The translations under genes were made by a program, and so were the position numbers. Positions 18,798 through 27,929 of a stretch of 64,000 nt of DNA are shown here, piece by piece; the first letter of the stretch is position 1; each line of letters opens with the position of its first letter. The notes under the pieces are model-generated. The model was given only the letters and a program-made list of their open reading frames with translations, made no database searches and was not told the DNA's origin. Source of the stretch: Candidatus Cloacimonadota bacterium (GTDB lineage: Bacteria > Cloacimonadota > Cloacimonadia > Cloacimonadales > Cloacimonadaceae); contig JAAYWB010000057.1 in assembly GCA_012516855.1 (NCBI GenBank), positions 1 to 64,000 of the forward strand, given 5' to 3'.

Positions 18798-20996
18798 TCA
18801 GAGGGGCTCCGTGCTCACAAAGGTGCCGATGATCTTGGCCAGCTTGCCCGAAACGAAGGATACCGTAAGGCGAGCGGAAGAACCGATCCCATCCACGCTG
18901 AGTATCATTCCTTTACCGTATTCGGAGTGCCAGACCTGTTGTCCGATGCGGAACTGTTTGTCTTTTTCCGTGATCCGGTGGCGCGTTTTGGGGCGATGCC
19001 TCGGGGCGGGGGTGAAATCTGTTTGGTCGTTGCTCCCGGCAAAAAGTGATTCGTCGAGTTCCTGCAAAAACTGGCTGGGCTTGGTGTAGTAAAAGGTGTC
19101 GTAGAGGCGACGGCATTTGGCGTAGCTTAGGAACAGTCTGGTTTTGGCGCGGGTCACCCCCACATAGAATAGCCGGCGCTCCTCCTCAATGGCTTCGTGG
19201 CTGTCCAAGCTCATGCGGTGGGGAAGCAACTCGTCCTCCAAGCCTACGATGAAAACGCAGCCGAATTCCAGGCCCTTGGCGTTGTGCAGGGTCATCAGCC
19301 TCACGGAGTCAGCGCCGCTGTCCATCCTGTCCATGTCTGTCTGCAGGGCCACAAAGGGCAGGAAATCGTCCAGGCGGGGCGGTGTGTCGTGCTCTTCGGC
19401 CCAACGTTCCGAAAATTCGCTCACGGAACCGACAAACTCTATAAGGTTTTCCACCCGGGAAATGTCTTTGGGGTCTTTGCTCTGTTTGTAGAGGTTCACC
19501 AAGTCGAGGTAGTCCATCAGCTCTTTCACCAAATCGAGTACCGGAGCTTCGCGGGCCAGCTTGCGCCAGTCATCCAGTTTCTCGGAGAATTCAACCAGTT
19601 TCTTTTTGAGACTGGGACCAATTTCTTCGATGGAGGCTGAGTTCTGCAAGGCCTGGTAAAGAGTGCCGCGGGTTTTGGCGGCATGGGCAAGAAGGCGATT
19701 CACAGTGGTCTGACCGATGCCCCGGGGCGGCTCGTTGATGATGCGGAGTAGGCTTTCTGCGTCCGAGGGATTGGAAAGCACAGCCAAATAGGCCAGCAGG
19801 TCACGGATTTCCTTGCGCTGGTAAAAATGGAGACTGCCAACGATAGCGTGGGGGATTTCCTCCTGCAGAAAGGCGTATTCGAACACCCTAGACTGGGCAT
19901 TGGTGCGGTAAAGAACTGCTATCTGGCCGTAGGGAACGCCCTTTGCATGCAGTCTGACAACCATTTTGGCGGTCTGGTTAGCTTCTTCCGTCTCGTTCTG
20001 ATGGTTCAGCAGTTGGGGTTTTTCGCCCTTGCCGAGGTCCGACCAGAGGTCCTTGCGGTGGCGGCGGCGGTTGTGGCGAATGATAGCGTTGGCGAGGTCC
20101 AGAATGCCGGTGGTGCTGCGGTAATTCTGTTCCAGGCGGATGGAGCGGACATTGCTGTAATCCTGCTCAAATTCCAGGATGTTGCGGATGGTGGCGCCCC
20201 GGAAGCTGTAAATCGCCTGGTCATCGTCGCCCACAACGCAGACGCGCTGATGGTCTTTGGCGATCTGGTACACGATTTCAAATTGGGCCTGGTTCGTGTC
20301 CTGATACTCGTCGATCATCACGTAGCGGAACATCTGGCTGTATTTAGCTCGAACAGCGGAGTTGTCTTGCAGCAGTTTGGCAGTGTATAGAAGGATGTCA
20401 TCGAAATCCAGTGCTTGGTTGAGCAGCAACTTTTGCTGATAGAGGCCATAGATGCGCAGGACGGCGTTTTCAACATCATCCTGCCAGCCTTTTCCACGGC
20501 TGTCCACAGTATGGGTGGAGCTTAGGTCTTCTGGCAGAAGAAGGCGGTTCTTGTAGCGTCCGATGCGGGTCAGAACACGCTGGATGGGGAATTTCTGCCT
20601 GTCGAGGTTATGCTCTTTATAGATTTTTTTTAGTAGCGAAGCCTGGTCATCCTGATCGTAGATGGAAAAGTTCGACCCGAATGGCAGAGAAGCTGCTTCG
20701 CTGCGCAGAATGCGCGAACAAACGTGGTGGAAAGTGCCCACCCAGAGCGAACGGACGGGAAAACCAAGCAGATTCTGCAGGCGCTCCTGCAGTTCGCGGG
20801 CGGCTTTGTTAGTAAACGTGACCACCAGAATGTTCCAGGGCGGAACCTGTTTTTCCTTTAGCAGCCAGGCGCAACGGTAGATGATAGAGCGTGTCTTGCC
20901 ACTGCCAGCGCCCGCCAGAACCAAAAGCGGGCCTTCAGTATCGGTAACGACCGCGAGCTGCTGAGGGTTCAGCTCCTTGGAAAAATCTGCACACAT
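18798..20996 (-). CDS. uvrD: ATP-dependent DNA helicase UvrD/PcrA
   Basis: A 732-residue SF1A 3'-5' helicase used in nucleotide-excision and mismatch repair and in clearing DNA of stalled complexes. Motifs: Q motif LNPQQLAVV, Walker A GAGSGKT at residues 29-35, VTFTNKAARELQERL, Walker B YVMIDEYQDTN, VGDDDQAIYSFRGA, LEQNYRS, VRLMTLHNAKGLEF and RRLFYVGVTRAK. A C-terminal tail with a Tudor-like segment (GQQVWHSEYGKGMIL) is typical of PcrA. It begins 6 bp after an envelope lipoprotein gene, an unusual neighbour, and is followed by mfd. Confidence 0.96.
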   Translation of the reverse strand: MCADFSKELNPQQLAVVTDTEGPLLVLAGAGSGKTRSIIYRCAWLLKEKQVPPWNILVVTFTNKAARELQERLQNLLGFPVRSLWVGTFHHVCSRILRSEAASLPFGSNFSIYDQDDQASLLKKIYKEHNLDRQKFPIQRVLTRIGRYKNRLLLPEDLSSTHTVDSRGKGWQDDVENAVLRIYGLYQQKLLLNQALDFDDILLYTAKLLQDNSAVRAKYSQMFRYVMIDEYQDTNQAQFEIVYQIAKDHQRVCVVGDDDQAIYSFRGATIRNILEFEQDYSNVRSIRLEQNYRSTTGILDLANAIIRHNRRRHRKDLWSDLGKGEKPQLLNHQNETEEANQTAKMVVRLHAKGVPYGQIAVLYRTNAQSRVFEYAFLQEEIPHAIVGSLHFYQRKEIRDLLAYLAVLSNPSDAESLLRIINEPPRGIGQTTVNRLLAHAAKTRGTLYQALQNSASIEEIGPSLKKKLVEFSEKLDDWRKLAREAPVLDLVKELMDYLDLVNLYKQSKDPKDISRVENLIEFVGSVSEFSERWAEEHDTPPRLDDFLPFVALQTDMDRMDSGADSVRLMTLHNAKGLEFGCVFIVGLEDELLPHRMSLDSHEAIEEERRLFYVGVTRAKTRLFLSYAKCRRLYDTFYYTKPSQFLQELDESLFAGSNDQTDFTPAPRHRPKTRHRITEKDKQFRIGQQVWHSEYGKGMILSVDGIGSSARLTVSFVSGKLAKIIGTFVSTEPL

Positions 20997-21002
20997 GCCC
21001 TA

Positions 21003-21437
21003 TTATGCCGGAACTCTGATGAAGCGGGGTTCGCTGCGCCGTCCTTCCAGCTTGCCCAGAAAGTTGCCGTTACCGTCGTAAACATCCCTGAACGCGGAAA
21101 CCTTGTACCAGTAATCACCGGGCAAAACCGAATGCCACGCTTCAGAGCCGTGGTTGCAGAAGTTGGTGGCCACGGTGTCCACCACAGCGTAGTCAGAATT
21201 GTAGGCCAGTCCCCGAAAAACGTAGTAGCCATCGGTGTTCAGGGCCGGGTTAGCGATCCAGCGCACCTCGACATATTTATTTGCCGAACCCGCTTGGGAG
21301 GCAAAGCATTGCACCCCGCTCACCTGATCCGGCACGATGATATCCGGATTATCATAGGGGTCGAGAGGGTTATTGTGCTTGAGGCAGGCCGCTGTGAGCA
21401 GCAGGACCAGGGCGGCAAGAATAAGCTTGGTTTTCAT
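21003..21437 (-). CDS. Small envelope lipoprotein, fibronectin-like
   Basis: A 144-residue lipoprotein: signal MKTKLILAALVLLLTAAC with lipobox LTAAC, then NNPLDPYDNPD, a Pro/Asp-rich linker common in FCB lipoproteins. The rest looks like one fibronectin type III-like beta-sandwich (VEVRWIANPALNTDGYYVFRG; GDYWYKVSAFRDVYDGNG). The ATG at 21437 was chosen because it opens the signal peptide and has AGGA eight bases upstream; an upstream in-frame extension lacks these features. It lies in a tight operon between the next protein and uvrD. Function unknown. Confidence 0.75.
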   Translation of the reverse strand: MKTKLILAALVLLLTAACLKHNNPLDPYDNPDIIVPDQVSGVQCFASQAGSANKYVEVRWIANPALNTDGYYVFRGLAYNSDYAVVDTVATNFCNHGSEAWHSVLPGDYWYKVSAFRDVYDGNGNFLGKLEGRRSEPRFIRVPA

Positions 21438-21447
21438 AGGAGCCATC

Positions 21448-22032
21448 CTAAAAACGCACCCGGATCCCCTCCGGGCCAAGGCTGACGGCCTTTTTGGAAT
21501 GCTTTTGCAGGATATCCTGCCAGACTTGGGCATTGTAGTTGTCCGTAGTGAGGATCACGTCGTAAATGTTATAACCCCAAATCACCACACCCAGCGCCAA
21601 AAAGAGCATGGAGTAATACCTGGGCGTCTGGGCCAGGCTGTAATACTGCTGAATATCGTCTATCTGGGTGGCGGTGAGATATTGATTGTAATAGTAATTG
21701 CTTCGGTCGTAGAGGTAGAGTGACACCCCCAAGGAGAGCAGTTCTGCGCCCAGGAAGATGGTTCCCTTGGTCCCGGCCTTGCTGGTAATCTGGCCAAAAC
21801 CCGGCACCAGAGCAGATTTGAGAATGGCGGCACCTATCGAGCTGGATTCCATCTCGTAGAGCTGCAGCATTTCCTGACGGTTGAGCAAGTCTTCACGGTA
21901 AGCCGCGCGTCCGCGCCAATCCTGCCAGCCGTATTTGGTGCTGTCGGCAAAAGACTCGATGTCGAACTGGATCTGGGCAAGCAGACATGATGCCAGGATC
22001 AGAAAGAACAGAGTGAAAACCGTCTTGCGCAT
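21448..22032 (-). CDS. Exported membrane protein, DUF5683-like
   Basis: A 194-residue protein with a signal peptide (MRKTVFTLFFLILASCLLAQ) and later hydrophobic segments around SALVPGFGQITSKAGTKGTI and YSMLFLALGVVIWGYNIYDV. The SALVPGxGQxxxxxxxKG pattern is typical of DUF5683 proteins of FCB bacteria, of unknown function. The ATG at 22032 begins two bases after the preceding stop, making coupling likely; longer upstream readings lie inside the neighbouring gene. Probably a periplasmic or membrane protein of the envelope. Confidence 0.75.
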   Translation of the reverse strand: MRKTVFTLFFLILASCLLAQIQFDIESFADSTKYGWQDWRGRAAYREDLLNRQEMLQLYEMESSSIGAAILKSALVPGFGQITSKAGTKGTIFLGAELLSLGVSLYLYDRSNYYYNQYLTATQIDDIQQYYSLAQTPRYYSMLFLALGVVIWGYNIYDVILTTDNYNAQVWQDILQKHSKKAVSLGPEGIRVRF

Positions 22033-22034
22033 GC

Positions 22035-23441
22035 TTACTCCATCAGTTTTTCGGAAAGCTTGTTCAGGGGGGTGATAGAGCGGTCCCTCAGATTCACTTG
22101 CCAAACGTAATAATATGATATGGTAGGGGTTACAAGGTCGTAGCGGGCTTCATACTTGAACTGGCTGGAAGAGATCATGAACTTCCAGCCTGAGTCGCGA
22201 ATTTCGTTTGGGTTGTAAGCCCGCAGCAATTCCTGTTTTTGCCTTTGGATGCGGATGTTGAGGATTCCGCCGCGGTATTCGTTGATCACGCGTCTGGCAA
22301 AAGCGGCGGGATCCGCCTGAGCGGCAATGAGGTTTTGCATCTGGGAAATCTTGGCACTGAACTCCTGCTGACTATCCAGATTGTTAGCCTGGCGGTAGAG
22401 GTTCAACGCCTCTGAATATTTTCCGGAAAGCTCGGCTTTTTCGGCCTGCGCCTGTATTTCCCTGGCCCGTGCGACGTTTTCTCTGATAGTGTTCATCCGG
22501 GCGATGGCCTGGTTGGCCAGAGCATAATCCGGTATGATGTCGTAGGTTTTCTGATAGTGGATCAGGGCGTTCTCGAAATCGCGCTGGGCTACAAGTTCAT
22601 TGCCACGGTTGATGAAGAGCGAGGCTACTTGCTCCAGACGCCTGTCCACCTGGGCTTTTTTACCCGGATCATACTGCACTGCGATGCGAAAGAAGCGGTC
22701 GGCCTCCAGATAGTTTTGTCCCTTCAGATAGCTTTCCGCCTGGCCGATGTAGGCTTCGGCGATCATCTGGTTGTTGGCGGAGCTTTCCACCACCGGGTAT
22801 TTGCCCAGTTCAAAGAGGATGCGCAAGCCTTCGCTGTAGTAGCCGGTGTTGTAAAGCTGACGGGCTTGGTCCACCTTAGCAGGGATAATGCGCAAGATTT
22901 GTTTGCGGGCGGCTACTTCGAAGGCGTTGTTTGGATAATTGTCGAAGAGGTCCATGTAGTCCTGCCAGGCGCCTTCATGGTCGATGAAGGTGTCCAGCCG
23001 GAAGCCGATTCGGCGGTTGAGCATTTCCGCTGAGAGTTCTGAACCGGGAATCTCACGCAGGATGGCGTTCACGAAATCCAGCGAAAGCCGCTTGTTTCCC
23101 TGGGCCAAAGCTTTGTCAGCCATGTCACGGTAAATACGGCCAAGAGCTTGGTCCGCTTCTTGCGAATTGGAGAGCTTTAAAAACTTTATCGCCAAATCGT
23201 AGCTTTCGCGTTGCAGGGCTAGCAATCCCAACTCATAATAGCACTGACCGCGCAGAATTTCTCCGCGGGTGATCAAGGCGCCGTTTTGCCCGGTTTTGAT
23301 GTAATTATCCAGTTCCTGGATCGCCGCGGCATAGCGCCGATTGTTGTAATGGTCTTCAGCACTATTGTATTTGTTTATTTCGCAGGCGCTTGCAAACACG
23401 AGGAGAAGTGCAGTGAACAGGATCGGCAAACGGTTGTTCAC
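22035..23441 (-). CDS. TPR-containing lipoprotein
   Basis: A long alpha-helical envelope protein. From GTG at 23441 it has a compact lipoprotein signal with lipobox FASAC, then repeated TPR-like helices (EDHYNNRRYAAAIQELDNYI; GQNYLEADRFFRIAVQYDPG; AQRDFENALIHYQKTYDIIPD; AELSGKYSEALNLYRQANNLD), and a short C-terminal beta-rich part. GGAG five bases before the GTG supports this start. An ATG at 23498, overlapping the upstream stop, would add 19 residues with a poor ribosome-binding site. TPR proteins of this kind are scaffolds; the partner is unknown. Confidence 0.8.
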   Translation of the reverse strand: MNNRLPILFTALLLVFASACEINKYNSAEDHYNNRRYAAAIQELDNYIKTGQNGALITRGEILRGQCYYELGLLALQRESYDLAIKFLKLSNSQEADQALGRIYRDMADKALAQGNKRLSLDFVNAILREIPGSELSAEMLNRRIGFRLDTFIDHEGAWQDYMDLFDNYPNNAFEVAARKQILRIIPAKVDQARQLYNTGYYSEGLRILFELGKYPVVESSANNQMIAEAYIGQAESYLKGQNYLEADRFFRIAVQYDPGKKAQVDRRLEQVASLFINRGNELVAQRDFENALIHYQKTYDIIPDYALANQAIARMNTIRENVARAREIQAQAEKAELSGKYSEALNLYRQANNLDSQQEFSAKISQMQNLIAAQADPAAFARRVINEYRGGILNIRIQRQKQELLRAYNPNEIRDSGWKFMISSSQFKYEARYDLVTPTISYYYVWQVNLRDRSITPLNKLSEKLME

Positions 23442-23494
23442 AAACTCTCCAAGCCTGTTGCGAGAACCCTTGTTTCCAGTTCTGATAGGACGGC

Positions 23495-24598
23495 TCATTT
23501 TTCCACTTTATTGCTTTTTTTTTGGTTGCTTGGCACCACGATCGGTATCTGGTCCAGTTTGCGTCCAAAGACTATGAAAAAAGTAGCCAGCATCACAGTG
23601 GAAACCAGCAGCAGCACTTGGTTCCCGGTGATGAATATAATGATAGTGGTGAGCACGATGAGGATGTTGATGGCATAGATGATCAGGGCGGTGATCTTGA
23701 TGGAGCCAAGCGCAGTGTTTATGCGGTGGGTGGAATGGTCCCTGCCGCCCTGCATCACGTGGCGCCCATCGCGCTTGCGGGTGTAGCTCACCAGGGAGAT
23801 GTCGAAAATGGCGTAGCTGAGCAGCAGAACGGGCAATAGGTAGAAAACGTTGTTTTCCCTGGTCAGCACAGCATAGCGGGCCATGAGGGTGCCCATCGAG
23901 GACAGAAAATAGCCGATGAACATAGATCCCGCGTCGCCCAGGAAGATTTTGGCGGGGTTAAAGTTGTAGGGCAGAAAGCCCAAAACGCTGCCCGCGAAAC
24001 TCAACGATATCAAGCCGATGAAAGCCATCTCCGCTCCATTCGAGCCAGTGGTGTTGGCCAAGCTGAAGGCAAAAAATCCCAAGCCAAGGATTCCCGCGAT
24101 TCCGCTCAGGATGCCGTCCATGTTGTCCAGGAAATTCAGAGCGTTCATCAGGCCAACCATCCAAAGAACCATCACCGGAAGGGAGATATAGACCGACCCA
24201 AACATGTCCCGTAATTCCGAAAACTGGAAGTTCGTGAGAATGAAAAGCAGGCTTACAGTGATTTGTCCGATCAGTTTGATGATGGGGTTCATGCCGAAGC
24301 GGTCATCAATGAGGCCGATCAGCATGATCAGCAGGGAACCACCCAGGTAGCCCAGCATCGCGGGATCGAAGCTGCGGTTTGCGGATATGGTCACATCATA
24401 GATGCAGAGCAGGAAAAAACCAATGAACACACTCAGCCCGCCCATGTATGGGACGCTGGTGAGATGTATCTTTCTGGCTTCGGGTTTGTCCACGAAGTTC
24501 AGCGCCTTGGCAAGCTTGATGATAAAAGGCGTGAGTCCGTAAACGAGCAACCAGGACATAATGAACACGCTCACGTATTCCCATGTCCTATTTTCCAT
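23495..24598 (-). CDS. Undecaprenyl-phosphate sugar-1-phosphate transferase, WecA/TagO-like (MraY family)
   Basis: A 367-residue polytopic membrane enzyme that transfers a sugar phosphate (often GlcNAc-1-P) to undecaprenyl phosphate, starting O-antigen, ECA-like or other surface polymers. Family motifs: VDKPEARKIHLTSVPYMGG, NALNFLDNMDGILSGIAGI, YNFNPAKIFLGDAGSMFIGY and GGRDHSTHRI. It is closer to WecA/TagO than to MraY in these. ATG 24598 has GGAG seven bases upstream and is preferred to ATG 24604. First gene of the long minus-strand operon. Confidence 0.9.
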   Translation of the reverse strand: MENRTWEYVSVFIMSWLLVYGLTPFIIKLAKALNFVDKPEARKIHLTSVPYMGGLSVFIGFFLLCIYDVTISANRSFDPAMLGYLGGSLLIMLIGLIDDRFGMNPIIKLIGQITVSLLFILTNFQFSELRDMFGSVYISLPVMVLWMVGLMNALNFLDNMDGILSGIAGILGLGFFAFSLANTTGSNGAEMAFIGLISLSFAGSVLGFLPYNFNPAKIFLGDAGSMFIGYFLSSMGTLMARYAVLTRENNVFYLLPVLLLSYAIFDISLVSYTRKRDGRHVMQGGRDHSTHRINTALGSIKITALIIYAINILIVLTTIIIFITGNQVLLLVSTVMLATFFIVFGRKLDQIPIVVPSNQKKSNKVEK

Positions 24599-24626
24599 GT
24601 TCATACTCCATCTATAATATTACTCA

Positions 24627-24654
24627 ATAATCTTGGCATGCTGTTTTTTGTCAA
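24627..24654 (-). promoter_or_regulatory. Candidate promoter of the wecA-uvrD-mfd-tldDE operon
   Basis: On the minus strand TTGACA (24654-24649), a 16-bp spacer, then GATTAT (24632-24627), about 30 bp before the start codon. Confidence 0.55.
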
Positions 24655-24720
24655 TGCAAAAAGCCGGTAATCATCCTGTCCTGTCTGCTCCCGATGACTC
24701 CGATGAGGAAGCTTCGGATG

Positions 24721-25494
24721 TCAGTTCGAGAGGCCTCTCTCTGAAGAGCGTACGAATTCCAGGAAAATCCGTTGCTCGGGAGTGAGGGTTGGCCAGGATT
24801 CAACGATTTCCAACGCTTGGGAGACGTTCAGCCCCTGGCGGTAAAAGACACGGTAAATCTCTTTGATGGAGTCTAGGCTTTCGCTGGAAAAGCCTCTGCG
24901 CTGCAAACCCACGCTGTTCAGGCCGGAGGTTTTATAAGGATTGCCCATGCCCCGGGTGTAGGGCGGGATGTCCTTTTTCACTGCGGAAGCCCCACCCACA
25001 AAAGCGTGGGTGCCTATATGCACGAACTGGTGTATGGCGGTAAGTCCGCCGATGCTAACATAATCTTCTATCACCAGATGCCCCGCCATCTGCACTGTGT
25101 TGGCTATCACGCACCCGGAGCCGATTTGGCAATTATGGCCCACATGCACATACTCCATCAGCAGGTTGCCGTCACCAACGCTGGTGAGTTCGCTGCTGCA
25201 GTTGCTGCGGTTTATCGTTACGAATTCACGGATCACGTTGCGGTTGCCGATGCTGAGGCCGGTCTTTTCTCCGCGGTATTTAAGGTCTTGGGGATCGGTT
25301 CCAATCACTGCGTAAGAGAATATCTGGTTGCCGTCGCCGATGTGAGCCTCACCCATAAGGATAACATGGGAGTGAAGCTTGTTTCTTCTGCCCAAAACCA
25401 CTTCCGCCCCGATCTGGCAATGGGGGCCGATTTCGCAGTCTTCACCAATCACGGCTCCGGGGTAGATGATGGCGGTGGGATGGATCAGGCTCAT
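24721..25494 (-). CDS. lpxA: UDP-N-acetylglucosamine acyltransferase LpxA
   Basis: First enzyme of lipid A synthesis; transfers a 3-hydroxyacyl chain from ACP to UDP-GlcNAc. The 257-residue protein is a left-handed beta helix with many hexapeptide repeats (IHPTAIIYPGAVIGEDCEIGP). LpxA-specific features are EYVHVGHNCQIGSGCVIAN, which includes the catalytic His region, and HIGTHAFVGGASAVKKDIPPY, then GLNSVGLQRRGFS. Normal length. It overlaps the lpxC-fabZ stop by 4 bp and ends the gcv-lpx gene run. Confidence 0.96.
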   Translation of the reverse strand: MSLIHPTAIIYPGAVIGEDCEIGPHCQIGAEVVLGRRNKLHSHVILMGEAHIGDGNQIFSYAVIGTDPQDLKYRGEKTGLSIGNRNVIREFVTINRSNCSSELTSVGDGNLLMEYVHVGHNCQIGSGCVIANTVQMAGHLVIEDYVSIGGLTAIHQFVHIGTHAFVGGASAVKKDIPPYTRGMGNPYKTSGLNSVGLQRRGFSSESLDSIKEIYRVFYRQGLNVSQALEIVESWPTLTPEQRIFLEFVRSSERGLSN

Positions 25495-26888
25495 GAATCT
25501 CTTTTCTGCAGCATGGCCAGAAAATCGCCCTCGGCAACTTTCTCATCGCCCACATAGGCCTCGCCGTGCATCTTGGAAAGACTGCGTTTCAGCGAGATGA
25601 CTTTCAGTTCGTAGCGCAGGGTGTCGCCCGGCAATACGGGTTTACGGAACTTCACGTTGTCGATGGAGGCGAAATAGGCCACCCACTCGGCAGGATCGTC
25701 CATCTGGCGCATCAGGATGATGCCGCCGGTCTGGGCCATTCCCTCCACGATCAACACGCCGGGCATGATGGGATGGCCGGGAAAATGCCCCTGGAAGAAA
25801 GGTTCATTGATGGTTACGTTTTTAATGCCGGTGATAGATTCGCCCGGTTTCAGGTCGATGATCTTGTCCACCAGCAGGAAAGGATAACGGTGGGGGATGA
25901 TCCTCATGATGGCGTTGATATCAAAGACAAGGTCCTTGTTGTGGTCTTTTTGGTATTTCTTTTTCAATTCGTGCTTCAGTTGGATTTGGCGAAGCTTCTT
26001 CACAAGTTCCACATTGGTTTTATGGCCGCTGCGGGCGGCGAGGATGTGGCCGCGGATGGGCATGCCCAAGAGGGCCATGTCACCGATCAGGTCCACAACC
26101 TTGTGGCGCACAAACTCGTTTGAATACCTCAGCGGATGGCTTTCCAGAATGCCTTCGGGGGAAACCGTGATGGGCTTGTGATAGTTAAAGACTTCGCGCA
26201 GATGCTCAAGTTCTGCCGTGCTCATGTCCGGTTCCGCTATCACCAGGGCGTTATCCAGCGAACCGCCTTTGATGAGGCCTTGTTCCTTTAGCTGGAGGAT
26301 TTCTTTAATGAAGCAGAAGGTGCGCGCTCCTGCAAAATCCCGCTCAAAGTGCCTAAGGTTCGGCAGAAAGGTGTACTGAGTGCCCAGATGGGGGTGCTTG
26401 TAGTCGATCATGAAGGTCACCTTCAATTCGTTCGACGGTACCACAACCACATCGACGTTATCATCAGGGCAGGAATAGCTTATCGCCTCGTCAAATTCGA
26501 AATAGACCCGTTCCGAATCCTGCTCTTCGTAGCCTGCCTGTTTCAGCAGATTCACGAAAACCAGGGGGGAACCATCTCCCACAGGCACTTCCGGACCGTC
26601 TATCTCGATGCGGATGTTGTCTATCATGAGGCCCTTTACAGCGGCCAGAACATGCTCTATGGTTCCAACGGTCACGCCTTTCAAGCCTATGGTTGTCCCT
26701 CTGGATATATCCACAACGTGATCGATATCTGCCGGGATTTCCGGTTTGTCCGGCAAGTCGGTGCGAATGAAGACGATGCCCTCATCCTTTCCGGCCGGCT
26801 TGAAGCGGATGGTGGAAATCTCTCCTGAATGAAGGCCGACCCCGGTGTAGCTTACTTCCGATTTAATGGTATGTTTAAACTCTGCCAT
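25491..26888 (-). CDS. lpxC-fabZ: Bifunctional LpxC deacetylase / FabZ dehydratase
   Basis: A 465-residue fusion. Residues 1 to about 300 are LpxC, the zinc deacetylase of UDP-3-O-acyl-GlcNAc: VGLHSGEISTIRFKP, TIEHVLAAVKGLMIDN with a zinc His, and RHKVVDLIGDMALLG with the second zinc site. Residues about 320-465 are FabZ, 3-hydroxyacyl-ACP dehydratase: IPHRYPFLLVDKI with catalytic His, QGHFPGHPIMPGVLIVEGMAQ with catalytic Glu. This fusion is characteristic of Bacteroidetes and relatives. It couples the committed step of lipid A synthesis to fatty-acid elongation. Three bases separate it from lpxD. Confidence 0.96.
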   Translation of the reverse strand: MAEFKHTIKSEVSYTGVGLHSGEISTIRFKPAGKDEGIVFIRTDLPDKPEIPADIDHVVDISRGTTIGLKGVTVGTIEHVLAAVKGLMIDNIRIEIDGPEVPVGDGSPLVFVNLLKQAGYEEQDSERVYFEFDEAISYSCPDDNVDVVVVPSNELKVTFMIDYKHPHLGTQYTFLPNLRHFERDFAGARTFCFIKEILQLKEQGLIKGGSLDNALVIAEPDMSTAELEHLREVFNYHKPITVSPEGILESHPLRYSNEFVRHKVVDLIGDMALLGMPIRGHILAARSGHKTNVELVKKLRQIQLKHELKKKYQKDHNKDLVFDINAIMRIIPHRYPFLLVDKIIDLKPGESITGIKNVTINEPFFQGHFPGHPIMPGVLIVEGMAQTGGIILMRQMDDPAEWVAYFASIDNVKFRKPVLPGDTLRYELKVISLKRSLSKMHGEAYVGDEKVAEGDFLAMLQKRDS

Positions 26889-26891
26889 TGC

Positions 26892-27929
26892 TCAGTCCTC
26901 TTTATGTTTCAACTGGTTGCGGTAGTGCCCATAGATTTCGGGCAATTTTCTCTGGATAGCCAGAATGCGTTTGTAGGCGTTGGCGTCAATAGCCGGCGTG
27001 CCCCAATAAAGCCCGTCGGGGGCAAGGTCGTGGGTAACTCCGCCCTGGGCGCCAACCATGGCACGGTCACCAATGCTCAAATGCCCGGCGGCCCCAGCTT
27101 TGCCAGCCAAGTAAACGTAATCACCCAATACCGTGCTGCCTGCGAGGCCCACCTGCGCGCAAAGGATGCAGTGTTTGCCGATCCGGCAATTATGGCCGAT
27201 TTGCACGAGGTTGTCGATTTTGGTGCCGTCACCGATGCTGGTGGGACCAAGGGTTCCGCAGTCCACAGTGGAATTGGCACCGATTTCGACGTGGTCGCCG
27301 ATTTGCACATTGCCCACCTGGGGGATTTTTAGCTGGACCCCATCCTCCAGAACGAATCCAAACCCATCCGCTCCGATCACCACTCCGCTGTGGATGATGC
27401 ATTCAGAGCCGATGAAGCTGAATGGGTAGAGTGTAACCCGGGGATGTAGCCGGGTGTTTTTTCCGATGGCGCATTCGGCGCCGATCACGCAATGCGATTC
27501 TATCACCGCTCCGCTTTCGATCCGGCAACCCTTGCCGATAACGCAGCCCGGGCCGATGTGTATGTCTTCGCCCAAAACAACGCTGGTATGGACCTCCGCG
27601 CTGGGATGAATGCCCGGTGCAGGCTTTTCAGCCTCATGCGAAAGCCAACAGCTCACCAGCTTCATCATGGCGAATCCCGGCCTGGGATGCAGCAATAGGT
27701 TCCGCCCCGGCAGCAGATTTGCCTGGTCCGGCATACAGATAACCAGCCCTGCCTGGGATTCCCTTACAGCTTCAAAAAGACGGCTTTGTTCAAAGTAAAC
27801 AACGCTGTCTGCTGTGGCTTCGGCGGGGTCAGCCACGCTGGAAGCCTGCAGTTTGTCATCGCCCCGGAATTCGCCTCCGCAGATTGCCTGGATTTCTGCT
27901 CCGGAAAGGGCAGAAGCGAATTTCCTCAT
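26892..27929 (-). CDS. lpxD: UDP-3-O-acylglucosamine N-acyltransferase LpxD
   Basis: Third enzyme of the lipid A pathway, adding the N-linked 3-hydroxyacyl chain. The 345-residue protein has an N-terminal uridine-binding domain to about residue 100, then a hexapeptide beta helix: IHPSAEVHTSVVLGEDIHIG, VVIGADGFGFVLEDG, and NLVQIGHNCRIGKHCILCAQ with the catalytic His. A C-terminal helix follows (NAYKRILAIQRKLPEI). The ADGFGF motif separates it from LpxA. Its start overlaps the skp stop by 4 bp. Confidence 0.96.
   Translation of the reverse strand: MRKFASALSGAEIQAICGGEFRGDDKLQASSVADPAEATADSVVYFEQSRLFEAVRESQAGLVICMPDQANLLPGRNLLLHPRPGFAMMKLVSCWLSHEAEKPAPGIHPSAEVHTSVVLGEDIHIGPGCVIGKGCRIESGAVIESHCVIGAECAIGKNTRLHPRVTLYPFSFIGSECIIHSGVVIGADGFGFVLEDGVQLKIPQVGNVQIGDHVEIGANSTVDCGTLGPTSIGDGTKIDNLVQIGHNCRIGKHCILCAQVGLAGSTVLGDYVYLAGKAGAAGHLSIGDRAMVGAQGGVTHDLAPDGLYWGTPAIDANAYKRILAIQRKLPEIYGHYRNQLKHKED

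Noticed and set aside
24605-24720. Possible terminator after lpxA
   Set aside because: TCATCGG repeats and a four-base stem only; no T run.
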